Shown one piece after another: positions 7,272 through 15,728 of a stretch of 64,000 nucleotides of DNA. The DNA lies in the NCBI RefSeq assembly GCF_001613465.1, contig NZ_BDCK01000015.1:558001-622000 (forward strand). The letters are read 5' to 3'. This stretch comes from Nocardia niwae NBRC 108934 = DSM 45340 (GTDB taxonomy: Bacteria > Actinomycetota > Actinomycetes > Mycobacteriales > Mycobacteriaceae). Under the pieces are notes generated by a model. It did no database searches, had not been told where the DNA came from, and saw nothing but the letters and a program-made list of their open reading frames with translations. How positions within the stretch are numbered: the stretch's first letter is position 1; each line of letters starts with the position of its first letter. The translations under genes and the position numbers were made by a program.

Positions 7272-8046
7272 GCCGAGGGCACGCGGAGACACCTACGACA
7301 ACATCGAGCCGCTTTTCGAGAAGATCGCCGCACTGCAACCGGGCGAGGCGGGCCGCGAGGCTCTGCGCCAAGAGCTGATCGAACGGTGCCTGCCGCTGGC
7401 CGAGCACATCGCGCGCAAGTTCTCCGGGCGCGGCGAGAACTTCGACGATCTGCTGCAAGTCGCGCGTCTGGGCTTGGTGCAGGCAGCCGACCGTTTCGAC
7501 GTGACGCGCGGGTCGTCGTTCCTGTCCTTCGCCGTCCCCACCATCATGGGCGAGGTGCGGCGGCATTTCCGCGACAACACCTGGGCCGTCCGGGTGCCCC
7601 GCCGGACCAAAGAGATTCAGCTGAGCATCGGTCCGACCGTCGAGACGCTGTCGCAGCGACTGGGCCGGATGCCCCGGGCCAGGGAGATCGCCGCGGAACT
7701 CGGGGTCGACCTGGTCGAGGTGACCCAGGCGCTGATCGCGGGCAACGCCTACCAGTCCTCGTCCATCGACGCGGTCGCCGGCGAGGACGCGGAGAGCGCC
7801 CCGCAGCCGCTGCTGGACAGCCTCGGCGCCGAAGAGCCGTCCTACCACCTGGTCGAGGACGTCATGGCGGTCGGACCGCTGCTCGGTGAGCTGCCGGAAC
7901 GCGAGCGCCAGGTGCTGGTCATGCGGTTCTTCGAGTCGTTGACGCAGAACCAGATCGCCGAGCGGCTCGGGGTCTCCCAGATGCATGTCTCGCGCATTCT
8001 GTCCAGGACGTTGAATTCGCTGCGCGAGCAGGCGCTGCGGGACTGA
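7261..8046 (+). CDS. sigF: SigF/SigB-family alternative sigma factor
   Basis: 261 residues with sigma regions 2, 3 and 4. Region 2 (about 45-115): DDLLQVARLGLVQAADRFD, SFLSFAVPTIMGEVRRHFRD. Region 3: VPRRTKEIQLSIGPTVETLSQRLGRMPRAREIAAEL. Region 4 (about 205-260): LPERERQVLVMRFFESLTQNQIAERLGVSQMHVSRILSR. This is the group 3 SigB/SigF family controlling general stress and stationary-phase genes. The ATG at 7261 is preferred over a GTG nine bases upstream. It overlaps rsbW, and several promoters of its expected type lie in the surrounding 10 kb, so it probably drives its own operon and neighbours. Confidence 0.92.
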   Translation: MASEPRARGDTYDNIEPLFEKIAALQPGEAGREALRQELIERCLPLAEHIARKFSGRGENFDDLLQVARLGLVQAADRFDVTRGSSFLSFAVPTIMGEVRRHFRDNTWAVRVPRRTKEIQLSIGPTVETLSQRLGRMPRAREIAAELGVDLVEVTQALIAGNAYQSSSIDAVAGEDAESAPQPLLDSLGAEEPSYHLVEDVMAVGPLLGELPERERQVLVMRFFESLTQNQIAERLGVSQMHVSRILSRTLNSLREQALRD

Positions 8047-8057
8047 GTATCGTTCCC

Positions 8058-8354
8058 CTACACCGGATTCGGCGGAGCGGGATCCGGTGACGGCCCGGGC
8101 AGGCCGGGGTCCGGTGCCGGGCGGCCGGGATCCGGCAGCGGAGGCGCCGGGTCGGGCCCCGGTACCGGTGGCCGGGGCGCTGGGCCCGGAACCGGCGGCA
8201 GCGGATGCGGATCAGGTTCCGGGGGAACGGGATTCGGATCCGGAATGGGGTCCGGCTCGGGAATCGGCGGTACCGGATCCGGTTCTGGGATGGGCGGCAC
8301 CGGGTCCGGCTCGGGTGTGGGCGGGACCGGCTGTGCCGCGCTGTCACTGGACAT
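8058..8354 (-). CDS. Proline-rich tandem-repeat protein
   Basis: 98 residues; after MSSDSAAQPV nearly all is Pro/Asp/Glu/Gly. It contains repeats of PPIPEPDPV (three near-copies between residues about 11 and 38) that degrade into PGPAPRPPVPGPDPAPPLPD. There is no signal peptide or TM segment, so it is predicted to be a disordered, acidic polyproline chain. The ATG at 8354 has a perfect AAGGAG at good spacing and a SigF-like promoter lies about 70 nt upstream, which argues for a real gene rather than a repeat artefact. Function unknown. It converges on sigF, with 11 nt between the stops. Confidence 0.65.
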   Translation of the reverse strand: MSSDSAAQPVPPTPEPDPVPPIPEPDPVPPIPEPDPIPDPNPVPPEPDPHPLPPVPGPAPRPPVPGPDPAPPLPDPGRPAPDPGLPGPSPDPAPPNPV

Positions 8355-8425
8355 GCCAACTCCTTCACTTTCGGGCGATCGGCCCGCGGTGGCGGTGCCG
8401 CTGGTGCGGCCGATCATCGTGCGGT

Positions 8426-8449
8426 TACCCACCGATCGCCGGGCGAACC
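8426..8449 (-). promoter_or_regulatory. SigF-like promoter for the proline-rich gene
   Basis: Minus strand: GGTT (8449-8446), 15-nt spacer, GGGTA (8430-8426), one mismatch from GTTT. It sits in the divergent region shared with the exact plus-strand site at 8486. Confidence 0.45.
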
Positions 8450-8485
8450 GGTCCGCGCCGACGCCGGACATGGTTCGGCCGACCA

Positions 8486-8509
8486 GTTTGCCGCCGAGGC
8501 CAGCGGGTA
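8486..8509 (+). promoter_or_regulatory. SigF-type promoter for the 115-residue protein
   Basis: Exact GTTT (8486-8489), 15-nt spacer, GGGTA (8505-8509), 49 nt before the start codon at 8558. Confidence 0.75.
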
Positions 8510-8557
8510 GTCAGACAGGAACCGGACTACAGATGCCGATGGCTCGAGGAGCTCGTC

Positions 8558-8905
8558 ATGACCGACCAGCGCCGCCCAGGCACCCGGAATCCGCGGTTGG
8601 GACCGGGTGGGTCAGGGGCGTCGCCCCGAACTCGCGGGATTTCCGTCACCAGGAACCACGACGTCATCCGCCGCTGGGCCGCACAGCGCGGCGCTCGGCC
8701 CGCGACCGTGCCGGGCAGCGAGTACAACGGCCGGCTCGGAGTGCTGCGGTTCGACTTCCCCGGATACGGCGGGGCGGTGCTGCGCCGGGTGGGCTGGGAC
8801 GAATGGTTCGCCACCTTCGACGCGCGAAATTTGCGCTTCTGGTATCAGGAGCCGAGCCCCGACCGGCCGCCGAGCAATTTCAACCGACTGGAACCGCCGC
8901 GATAG
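8558..8905 (+). CDS. Conserved small protein, function unknown
   Basis: 115 residues. A basic, proline-containing N-terminus of about 30 residues leads to a compact domain (about 33-105) with HDVIRRWAAQRGARPATVPG, GVLRFDFPGY, WDEWFATFDARNLRFWYQE. I recognise this as a widespread bacterial family of unknown role whose members share the RRWAEERG...LRIDFPGY...WDEWF pattern. The ATG at 8558 follows GAGGAG (8545-8550). An exact SigF-type promoter lies 49 nt upstream, so it is a likely stress-regulon member. No catalytic motif can be pointed to. Confidence 0.75.
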   Translation: MTDQRRPGTRNPRLGPGGSGASPRTRGISVTRNHDVIRRWAAQRGARPATVPGSEYNGRLGVLRFDFPGYGGAVLRRVGWDEWFATFDARNLRFWYQEPSPDRPPSNFNRLEPPR

Positions 8906-9351
8906 CCGATCGGCCGCTGGCTCCACCGTGAGACCGGTCACCGCCGGATGCACGTGAGCGGTCCGTGCAGAACCTGTGATGCACCGCACTCTGCGGCCGT
9001 GTGTTCCATTCCCGATCCCGCGGCCCGCACAGGTTTCTTCATATTCGGCGACCGGAGCGAAAAAGGTTGCTGATCAATGGCTTTCGTGCATGTTGTCGTT
9101 CCTCCCGCAGCGCATGCGGCGCACGGAACCCAAGCGGCGCGTCCGCCCCCTCGCTCCCCGAATCAATCGGGCGTATAGCGTCGACGAGATAACCAAGAGG
9201 CCCCGAATCGGTCTGCCGGACGTTTACCGGACGGGCACCGGGGTACTCGTAGCCGAGCAAAGGTTGCTCGAAAAGCGGAAGGTCGCGTCGGTATGGGGAT
9301 GCGGTTGTCCGCATCGTGACGCGCTTTCGCATGTCTGCAAGGGATAAGGTC
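8906..9351. other. Intergenic region upstream of the two-component system
   Basis: 446 bp without a supportable gene. Relative to its neighbours it is somewhat A/T richer around 9040-9090. It contains the exact SigF-type promoter at 9222-9245; nothing else stands out. Confidence 0.6.
9222..9245 (+). promoter_or_regulatory. SigF-type promoter for the response regulator/kinase pair
   Basis: Exact GTTT (9222-9225), 15-nt spacer, GGGTA (9241-9245), giving a leader of about 100 nt before the response regulator start. Confidence 0.75.
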
Positions 9352-10062
9352 TTGAGCGCAAACCTGATGATCGTGGAAGACGACGACCGGGTCCGTGGTG
9401 CGTTACGGCTCGCTATGGAAGACGAGGGATACGACGTCGACGAGGCCGAGGAAGCCGAGGACGCGCTCACCCATCTGCGCAGCAATGGTGTTCCCGATGT
9501 GATGATCGTCGATCTGATGCTCGGCGGCATGGACGGATTCGAATGTATCCGGGAGATCCGCCGCGACCACGACGTCCCGATCATCGTGGTCAGCGCCCGA
9601 GACGACACCCATGATGTGGTGGCCGCGCTCGAGGCGGGGGCCGACGATTTCGTCACCAAGCCGTTCGAGATCAAGGAGATCACCGCCCGCATGCGCGCGG
9701 TGCGCCGCCGCTCTCGGCTGACCGCAGAGCGGGAGACGCCGCAGGAGATGGTGCTCGAGGCCGACGACACGGCTCCGCTGGTCCTCGCCCAGGACAGCGG
9801 CGTGGTGCGCCGCGCCGACGAGGAGATCCGGCTCACGCTCACCGAGTTCCGCCTGCTCTGTGAGCTGGCCGAGTCGCCCGGCCGCGTGCTCAGTCGTACG
9901 GTACTGCTCGAGCGCGTCTGGGATCGTGGGTTCTTCGGCGACGAACGCATCGTGGATGTGCACATGCGCCGCCTGCGCACGAAGATCGAACGGGATCCGT
10001 CCGACCCCCGCATCGTGGTGACGGTGCGCGGGCTCGGCTACCGCCTCGATGTGCGCCGCTGA
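9352..10062 (+). CDS. OmpR/PhoB-family response regulator
   Basis: 236 residues. Receiver domain (about 1-115): acidic pocket EDDD, phospho-acceptor Asp in VMIVDLMLGGMDG, VSARDD with the switch Ser, and the invariant Lys in DDFVTKPFE. The winged-helix DNA-binding domain (about 140-235) has LTLTEFRLLCELAESPGRVLSRTVLLERVW, VDVHMRRLRTKIE and VRGLGYRL. It is the partner of the downstream kinase, with a 14-nt overlap. The start is uncertain: I use TTG at 9352, which gives a normal family N-terminus; an ATG at 9331 or GTG at 9316 would add residues not usual in the family. Confidence 0.9.
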   Translation: MSANLMIVEDDDRVRGALRLAMEDEGYDVDEAEEAEDALTHLRSNGVPDVMIVDLMLGGMDGFECIREIRRDHDVPIIVVSARDDTHDVVAALEAGADDFVTKPFEIKEITARMRAVRRRSRLTAERETPQEMVLEADDTAPLVLAQDSGVVRRADEEIRLTLTEFRLLCELAESPGRVLSRTVLLERVWDRGFFGDERIVDVHMRRLRTKIERDPSDPRIVVTVRGLGYRLDVRR

Positions 10063-11137
10063 ACGCTGCTTCGACGCCGAACGCTGGAATCCGAACGCCT
10101 GGAGTCTTCGTGCCCGGGTGACCGCCGCCTTCGCGACCATCGCCGCGCTGATGTCGCTGGTCCTGGTCGTTTCGGTCTTCGTGCTCAGCCGCAGCTACCT
10201 GGAAGCACAGTCGCCGGGCGATCTCAACGCCGATCTCGACCGGCTGCGCAACGTGCTGATCGGGTGCGCTGTGGTGGTCACCCTGATCGGCGCGGCGGTC
10301 GGCTGGTGGGCAAGCAGGCGGGTGCTGACCCCGCTGCACCAGCTCGCGGGCACCGCCGCGCGGATCGCCTCCGGCGACCTCGACCAGCGGTTGCCCGCCA
10401 CGGGTGACCAGGACCTGGCGATCACCGTCGAGTCGTTCAACACCATGGTGGACTCGCTGCAACGGCGCATCGAGCGGGAGCATCGGCTCTTCGGCGACGT
10501 CAGCCACGAGTTGCGCACGCCGCTGACCACCCTGATGGCGAGCGTCGATGTGCTCAACCGGCACCGCGAGGATCTGCCGGAGCGTTCCCAGCGGGCGCTC
10601 GGCTTGGTCACCGCCGAGGTCGGCCACCTGCGCAAACTGCTGGACGACCTGCTCGCCCTGGCGCGGGTGGAAGCGGGCATGCACCACGGCGACGCCGAGC
10701 CGCTGTCGGTGCGCGAGCTGCTTGTCCATACCCTGGCCGACCGCCGCTATCCGGGCGAGCTGCTCACGGTGCGTCAGGACGTCACCGTGCGCGGCCGCAA
10801 GGTGGAACTGGAACGCGCGGTGGCCAACCTGCTGCACAACGCCGACCGGCACGGCGGCGGCGTGGTCGCGGTCAGCGTGGACCGCGACGGCACCGACGCG
10901 GTGCTCACCGTCGACGACGCAGGCCCCGGCGTACCGGCCGCGGACCGGGACCGGATCTTCGAACGATTCGCGACCGCCCGCAGCGGCCGCCGCTCGCCCG
11001 ACGGGTCCGGCATCGGCTTGGCGTTGGTCGCCGAGACGGTCGCCACCCACGGCGGCCGGGTGCACTGCACCGAACGACCCGGAGGGGGCGCGCGATTCGT
11101 CGTGCGGCTGCCCCGGCTCGGCGACATCCATCCGTAA
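10049..11137 (+). CDS. Sensor histidine kinase with a very short extracytoplasmic loop
   Basis: 362 residues. TM1 (about 24-46), an external loop of only about 22 residues, TM2 (about 70-89), HAMP (about 90-145), H-box DVSHELRTPLTTL (His about 153), N-box ANLLHNADRHG, G1 VDDAGPGVP, F-box IFERFATA and G2 GSGIGLALV. All catalytic motifs are intact. The tiny loop argues against binding a large external ligand; it may sense membrane state or work through another protein. The ATG at 10049 overlaps the response regulator stop, so translation is coupled. The pair lies between the SigF island and the ectoine operon, but control of ectABCD by it is only a guess. Confidence 0.92.
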   Translation: MCAAERCFDAERWNPNAWSLRARVTAAFATIAALMSLVLVVSVFVLSRSYLEAQSPGDLNADLDRLRNVLIGCAVVVTLIGAAVGWWASRRVLTPLHQLAGTAARIASGDLDQRLPATGDQDLAITVESFNTMVDSLQRRIEREHRLFGDVSHELRTPLTTLMASVDVLNRHREDLPERSQRALGLVTAEVGHLRKLLDDLLALARVEAGMHHGDAEPLSVRELLVHTLADRRYPGELLTVRQDVTVRGRKVELERAVANLLHNADRHGGGVVAVSVDRDGTDAVLTVDDAGPGVPAADRDRIFERFATARSGRRSPDGSGIGLALVAETVATHGGRVHCTERPGGGARFVVRLPRLGDIHP

Positions 11138-11220
11138 TACGACCGTAAAGAAGTCGACTGGTTCACCTCAAAGTCGCTTCGCAAGCCTGGATAAGTACTG
11201 CTGATCGACGAGGGAGTTGT

Positions 11221-11823
11221 ATGTCACTGCCAACCCTGTCCCCAGCGGAGATCGAGCGATCGCGCGTCGGCAACGCCGCGGCCGCTCTTGGGGCCACCCC
11301 GTCTCGGAAAGACACCGGACCGGCCGTGGTCCTGCGCACGCCCCGCCTGGGCGACGGCGCTCCGATGTGGCGTATCGCGAAGGATTCCGCGGTGCTCGAT
11401 GTCAATTCGAGCTACGCGTACCTGCTGTGGTGCCGGGATTTCGCCGGGACATCGGTGGTCGCCGAAGTGGACGGTCGCGTCGTGGGATACGTGATCGGCT
11501 TCGTCCGCCCACAGGCGCCCGACACCGTCTTCGTCTGGCAGATCGCGGTGGACCGCTCGCAGCGCGGCCGCGGCATCGCCGCCGAGCTGCTCCACACGTT
11601 GCTCAACAGTGTCGCCGCCCAGGGAGTTTCGGTGCTCGAAACGACCATATCGCCGGACAACGCCGGTTCCATCGCGCTGTTCACGTCGGTGGCGCGGGCG
11701 CGCGGCGCCGATCTGGCGAAGCGCCCCCTGTTCGACGCCGGCGTCTTCCCCGACAGCCACGCACCCGAAGACCTGTATCGCATCGCCCCGACCGCCCGCA
11801 CCACCGAGGAGGATCACCGATGA
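11221..11823 (+). CDS. ectA: L-2,4-diaminobutyrate N-gamma-acetyltransferase
   Basis: 200 residues, a GNAT acetyltransferase. The acetyl-CoA motif is VWQIAVDRSQRGRGIAAELLHTLL (R-x-x-G-x-G/A), with SSYAYLLWCRDFAGTSVVAE and ETTISPDNAGSIALF typical of EctA. It acetylates L-2,4-diaminobutyrate at N-gamma, the second step of ectoine synthesis. The ATG at 11221 has GAGGGAG upstream. First gene of ectABCD; its stop overlaps the ectB ATG by four bases. The 83-bp gap after the histidine kinase gene presumably carries the promoter, but I could not identify a clear sigma motif. Confidence 0.96.
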   Translation: MSLPTLSPAEIERSRVGNAAAALGATPSRKDTGPAVVLRTPRLGDGAPMWRIAKDSAVLDVNSSYAYLLWCRDFAGTSVVAEVDGRVVGYVIGFVRPQAPDTVFVWQIAVDRSQRGRGIAAELLHTLLNSVAAQGVSVLETTISPDNAGSIALFTSVARARGADLAKRPLFDAGVFPDSHAPEDLYRIAPTARTTEEDHR

Positions 11824-13097
11824 TCAACACCGACACCACCGTTTTCGAGAGCCTGGAGTCGAACGTGCGCGGTTATTGCCGTGCCTGGCCCACCGTGTTC
11901 ACCACGGCGAAAGGCAGCTGGCTGCGCGACGAGGAAGGCAAGGACTACCTGGACTTCTTCGCCGGCGCCGGTGCGCTGAACTACGGCCACAACAACGACG
12001 TACTCAAGCGCTCGCTGCTGGACTACATCGCCGGTGACGGCATCACCCACGGCCTGGACATGTCGACGGCGGCCAAGCGAGAGCTGCTGGAGACGTTGCG
12101 CGACACCGTGTTCACCCCGCGCGGCCTGGATTACAAGGTCCAGTTCCCCGGCCCCACCGGCGCCAACGCGGTCGAGGCCGCGCTCAAGCTGGCGCGCAAG
12201 GTCACCGGCCGGGAAACGATCGTCAGCTTCACCAATGCCTTCCACGGCATGACCCTCGGCGCGCTGTCGGTCACCGGCAACGCCGCCAAGCGCGCCGGCG
12301 CCGGTGTGCCGTTGGTGCACGCCGCGCACATGCCCTACGACGGCTACTTCGACGGCACCACCGCCGACTTCCAGTGGATGTCGAAGGTGCTCGACGACAC
12401 GTCGTCCGGTTTCGACCGCCCGGCCGCGGTGATCGTGGAGACGGTCCAGGGCGAAGGCGGCGTCAACGTCGCCCGCGCCGAGTGGCTGCGCCACCTCGCC
12501 GGTCTGTGCGCGGAGCGGGAGATCCTGCTGATCGTCGACGACGTGCAGATGGGGTGCGGCCGCACCGGGCCGTTCTTCTCCTTCGAGATCGCGGGCATCA
12601 CCCCCGACATCGTGACGCTGTCGAAGTCCATCGGCGGCTACGGCCTGCCGATGGCGCTGGTGCTGTTCAAGCCGGAGCTGGACGAGTGGTCGCCGGGTGA
12701 GCACAACGGCACCTTCCGCGGCAACAACCCCGCCTTCGTCACCGCGACGACCGCGTTGCGCCACTACTGGTCCGACGACGCCCTGCAGACGGCCACACAG
12801 GCCAAGGGCGAGAAGATCGCGCGCACCCTGGGCGAACTGGCCGACTACTTCCCCGGTGTCTCGACCCGTGGACGCGGTCTGGTGCAGGGCGTGGTGTTCG
12901 ACGACCCCTCGCAGGCGGGCAAGGTGTGCCAGATCGCCTTCGAGCGCGGGCTGCTGGTGGAGACCTCCGGTTCCACCGACGAGGTGGTGAAGCTGCTGCC
13001 GCCGTTGACGGTCACCGACCAGGAACTCGACCAGGGCTTGCAGATCCTGACCGGCGCCGTCGAGTCGGCGTGCGGCGGAATGGGGGCGATCGCATGA
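11820..13097 (+). CDS. ectB: L-2,4-diaminobutyrate:2-oxoglutarate aminotransferase
   Basis: 425 residues, class III PLP aminotransferase. Motifs: FFAGAGALNYGHNN near the N-terminus, the conserved TNAFHGMTLGALSVTG, VDDVQMGCGRTGPFFSFE with the PLP-pyridine Asp, and the Schiff-base lysine in VTLSKSIGGYGLP. It converts aspartate-semialdehyde plus glutamate to L-2,4-diaminobutyrate, the committed step of ectoine synthesis. ATGA overlaps couple it to ectA and ectC. Confidence 0.97.
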   Translation: MINTDTTVFESLESNVRGYCRAWPTVFTTAKGSWLRDEEGKDYLDFFAGAGALNYGHNNDVLKRSLLDYIAGDGITHGLDMSTAAKRELLETLRDTVFTPRGLDYKVQFPGPTGANAVEAALKLARKVTGRETIVSFTNAFHGMTLGALSVTGNAAKRAGAGVPLVHAAHMPYDGYFDGTTADFQWMSKVLDDTSSGFDRPAAVIVETVQGEGGVNVARAEWLRHLAGLCAEREILLIVDDVQMGCGRTGPFFSFEIAGITPDIVTLSKSIGGYGLPMALVLFKPELDEWSPGEHNGTFRGNNPAFVTATTALRHYWSDDALQTATQAKGEKIARTLGELADYFPGVSTRGRGLVQGVVFDDPSQAGKVCQIAFERGLLVETSGSTDEVVKLLPPLTVTDQELDQGLQILTGAVESACGGMGAIA

Positions 13098-13492
13098 TCG
13101 TGCGCACCACCGCGGAGATCACCGGGACCGAACGCGACGTGGCGGGCGAGGGCTGGCGCAGCAAGCGCATCGTCCTCGGTGGCGACGGCGTCGGCTTCTC
13201 CTTCCACGAGACCACCATTGACGCCGGGACCGTGCACGAGTTCCACTATGTGCACCATGTGGAGGCCGTCTGGCTCGTCGAGGGCGAGGGCACGCTGACC
13301 GACCTGGACAACGGCGTCACCTACGAGCTCGCCCCCGGCTCGATGTACCTGCTCGACGGACACGAACGGCACCGCTTGGAGGTCCGCACCACGATGCGGA
13401 TGATGTGCGTGTTCAACCCGCCGGTCACCGGGCAGGAGGTTCACGACAGCAACGGCGTCTACCCGCTGGTCGCCGCGACGATCGGAGGTTGA
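13094..13492 (+). CDS. ectC: Ectoine synthase
   Basis: 132 residues, a single cupin. MIVRTTAEITGTERDVAGE at the start, FSFHETTIDAGTVHEFHYVHHVEAVWLVEGEG in the metal-binding barrel, and DGHERHRLEVRTTMRMMCVFNPPVTGQEVHD are the EctC hallmarks; they include the Glu, Tyr and His residues expected to bind the active-site metal. It cyclises N-gamma-acetyl-diaminobutyrate to ectoine by removing water. The start overlaps the ectB stop (ATGA). An 8-nt gap separates it from ectD. Confidence 0.97.
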   Translation: MIVRTTAEITGTERDVAGEGWRSKRIVLGGDGVGFSFHETTIDAGTVHEFHYVHHVEAVWLVEGEGTLTDLDNGVTYELAPGSMYLLDGHERHRLEVRTTMRMMCVFNPPVTGQEVHDSNGVYPLVAATIGG

Positions 13493-13500
13493 GAACACCA

Positions 13501-14406
13501 ATGGTTCTGCAGCACACCGAAACCCGGCCCGAGACGGCTCGCTACGATCGCTATCCGACCCGTCTCGGCGCGCCCGCTCCGCACCTGGAGCGGGCCGACC
13601 CCGCGGTGTGGGGGGAGGTCGAGAGCCCGGAACTCGCCTCGTTCGACGCCGACGGGTTCGCGATCCTGGACCAGCTGCTCACGCCCGCGGAAGTGGCCGA
13701 GTACAGCGGCGAGATCACCAAGCTGGCGAACGATCCCGCGCTGCGTGACGACGACCGCGTCATTGTGGAGAAGTCGTCGAACCGGGTGCGCTCGGTCTTC
13801 GAAGTGCACAAACTGAGCGAGGCGATCGCCGACCTGGTGCGTCAGCCACGAGTGCTCGGCCTCGCCGAGCAGGTACTGGGTTCGAAGGTGTATGTGCACC
13901 AGAGCCGGGTGAACTACATGCCCGGTTTCCGCGGCACCGGTTTCTACTGGCACTCCGATTTCGAAACCTGGCACGCCGAGGACGGTATGCCCGCGCCACG
14001 GGCGGTGAGCCTGTCGATCGCACTCACCGATAACTACCCGATCAACGGCAGCCTCATGGTGATGCCGGGCTCGCACCACACCTTCGTGCCCTGCCTGGGC
14101 AGCACCCCGGCCGAGCACTATCGGGAGTCGTTGCAGGAGCAGGAGATCGGTGTGCCCACGACCGACGACATCACCGCGCTCGCCAACCGGTACGGGATCA
14201 GCCAGTTCACCGGCCGGGCGGGTTCGGCGCTGCTGTTCGACTCCAACCTGATGCACGGGTCGTCGAACAACATCACGCCGTTCCCGCGATCGAACATCTT
14301 CGTGGTGTTCAACAGCGTGCACAACACGCTCGTCGAACCGTTCGCCGCGCCCGCGCCGCGACCGGCCTATATCGGCAGCCGCGATTTCACGCCACTGCCG
14401 GACTGA
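13501..14406 (+). CDS. ectD: Ectoine hydroxylase
   Basis: 301 residues, a non-haem Fe(II)/2-oxoglutarate dioxygenase of the PhyH/EctD family. FYWHSDFETWHAEDGMP carries the HxD part of the iron triad, and the distal His lies in LFDSNLMHGSSNNITP; LSIALTDNYPINGSLMVMPGSH is also typical. It converts ectoine to 5S-hydroxyectoine, a thermo- and desiccation-protective solute. The ATG at 13501 follows GGAGG (13484-13488). Last gene of the operon, followed by a strong hairpin. Confidence 0.96.
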   Translation: MVLQHTETRPETARYDRYPTRLGAPAPHLERADPAVWGEVESPELASFDADGFAILDQLLTPAEVAEYSGEITKLANDPALRDDDRVIVEKSSNRVRSVFEVHKLSEAIADLVRQPRVLGLAEQVLGSKVYVHQSRVNYMPGFRGTGFYWHSDFETWHAEDGMPAPRAVSLSIALTDNYPINGSLMVMPGSHHTFVPCLGSTPAEHYRESLQEQEIGVPTTDDITALANRYGISQFTGRAGSALLFDSNLMHGSSNNITPFPRSNIFVVFNSVHNTLVEPFAAPAPRPAYIGSRDFTPLPD

Positions 14407-14408
14407 TC

Positions 14409-14474
14409 GAGAACCGCCCCGCGCGTGCGGCCCGCCCACAACCCCGGGCGAGCCGCGCGCGCGGGGCGGTTCTC
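14409..14474. terminator. Bidirectional hairpin terminator between ectD and the lactate monooxygenase-like gene
   Basis: A perfect 17-bp inverted repeat: GAGAACCGCCCCGCGCG (14409-14425) and its exact complement at 14458-14474, with a 32-nt GC-rich loop. It starts 2 nt after the ectD stop and ends 23 nt before the stop of the opposite-strand gene, so it can serve both. There is no U-tract, as is common in high-GC actinomycetes. Confidence 0.8.
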
Positions 14475-14497
14475 ATGCACACGACCTTTCGCGCAGG

Positions 14498-15661
14498 TCA
14501 GGGCAGCCGCCGGATCGCGTCCGGGCCGAGGTCGGCGATCGTCGGGTACCCGTCCACCGCCATCAGCAGGTCCGCCTCGGCCAGCAGCGACCGCACCACG
14601 TGCACGAGGCCGTCGACACCGCCGAGCGCGAGTCCGTAAGGATAGGGACGGCCGATCCCTACGGCCGTCGCGCCGAGCGCGAGCGCTTTGACGATGTCGG
14701 CGCCGGTGCGGATGCCGGAGTCGAATAGCACCGGCAGGCCGTCGGCCGCCGCCACCACTTCCGGCAGATGCTCGATCGCCGGAATGCCGCCGTTGGCCTG
14801 CCTGCCGCCGTGGTTGGAGCAGTAGATACCGTCGATGCCCGCGTCCTGGGCGCGCCGCGCGTCGTCGGGATGACAGATGCCCTTCAGCACGAGCGGCAGG
14901 TCTGTCAGTGATCGGAGCCACGCCAGGTCGTCCCAGGTCAACGCATTGCCGAACAGTGAGATCCAAGTCAGGATGGCGGTCTTCGGGTCCTGCTCGGGCG
15001 GGCTGGGCAGCAGGCCGCGGAATACCGGATCGCTGAAGTAATTGGCCAGGCAGTGCCCCCGCAGCTGGGGGAAGTTGGAGACCGCCAGATCGCGCGGGCG
15101 CCAGCCGGGCACCCAGGTGTCCAAGGTGACCACGATGGCCTTGAAGCCCGCGGCTTCGGCCCGCCGGACCAGGCTCTGCGCGAGGTCCCGGTTGGTGGGA
15201 GTGTAGAGCTGGAACATGCCCGGGGTGTCGCCGAACTCCGCCGCCACTTCCTCCAAGGGATCCGCCGTGAGGGTGGAGGCGATCATGGGGACGCCGGTGC
15301 GGGCCGCGGCCTTCGCCGTGGCGATGTCGCCGTGCCCGTCCTGGGCGCACAGCCCGATCACACCGACGGGGGCCAGGAAGATCGGCGTCGGCAGCGTCAT
15401 CCCGAACAGCTGGATCGACAGGTCGCGGGTCTTGCTCGCGCGCAGCATGCGGGGGACCAGGCCCAGTTTTTCGAAGGCCGTCACATTGGCCCGCTGGGTG
15501 AGCTCGTCTCCTGCCCCGCCCGCCACATACGACCAGACGCTCGGTGGCAGCGCCGCCTGGGCCTTCGCTTCCAGGTCGGCGTAGGTCATCGGGAAATCGG
15601 GCAGCACGCCGCCGAGCCCTTGGAAGTAGATCTCGTTCTGGTAGTCGCCGAAGTTGGTCAC
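14498..15661 (-). CDS. FMN-dependent lactate 2-monooxygenase-like protein
   Basis: 387 residues of the FMN-dependent alpha-hydroxy-acid dehydrogenase family. The N-terminus ([19 protein letters not shown]), [17 protein letters not shown], the substrate/FMN segment [17 protein letters not shown], the catalytic His in [11 protein letters not shown] and the FMN-phosphate loop DSGIRTGAD follow the Mycobacterium smegmatis lactate 2-monooxygenase closely. That enzyme converts lactate and O2 to acetate, CO2 and water. Oxidase or dehydrogenase activity on another 2-hydroxy acid is the alternative. I prefer the GTG at 15661, with AGGAG four bases upstream, over the ATG at 15688. It converges on ectD across a shared terminator. 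Confidence 0.85.
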   Translation of the reverse strand: MTNFGDYQNEIYFQGLGGVLPDFPMTYADLEAKAQAALPPSVWSYVAGGAGDELTQRANVTAFEKLGLVPRMLRASKTRDLSIQLFGMTLPTPIFLAPVGVIGLCAQDGHGDIATAKAAARTGVPMIASTLTADPLEEVAAEFGDTPGMFQLYTPTNRDLAQSLVRRAEAAGFKAIVVTLDTWVPGWRPRDLAVSNFPQLRGHCLANYFSDPVFRGLLPSPPEQDPKTAILTWISLFGNALTWDDLAWLRSLTDLPLVLKGICHPDDARRAQDAGIDGIYCSNHGGRQANGGIPAIEHLPEVVAAADGLPVLFDSGIRTGADIVKALALGATAVGIGRPYPYGLALGGVDGLVHVVRSLLAEADLLMAVDGYPTIADLGPDAIRRLP

Positions 15662-15728
15662 GCTGCTCCTGTCCTCGTCTCGATGCATGAATGTATCCGA
15701 TACGTTCCTGTAGCAAGTGTGGTTCCGA

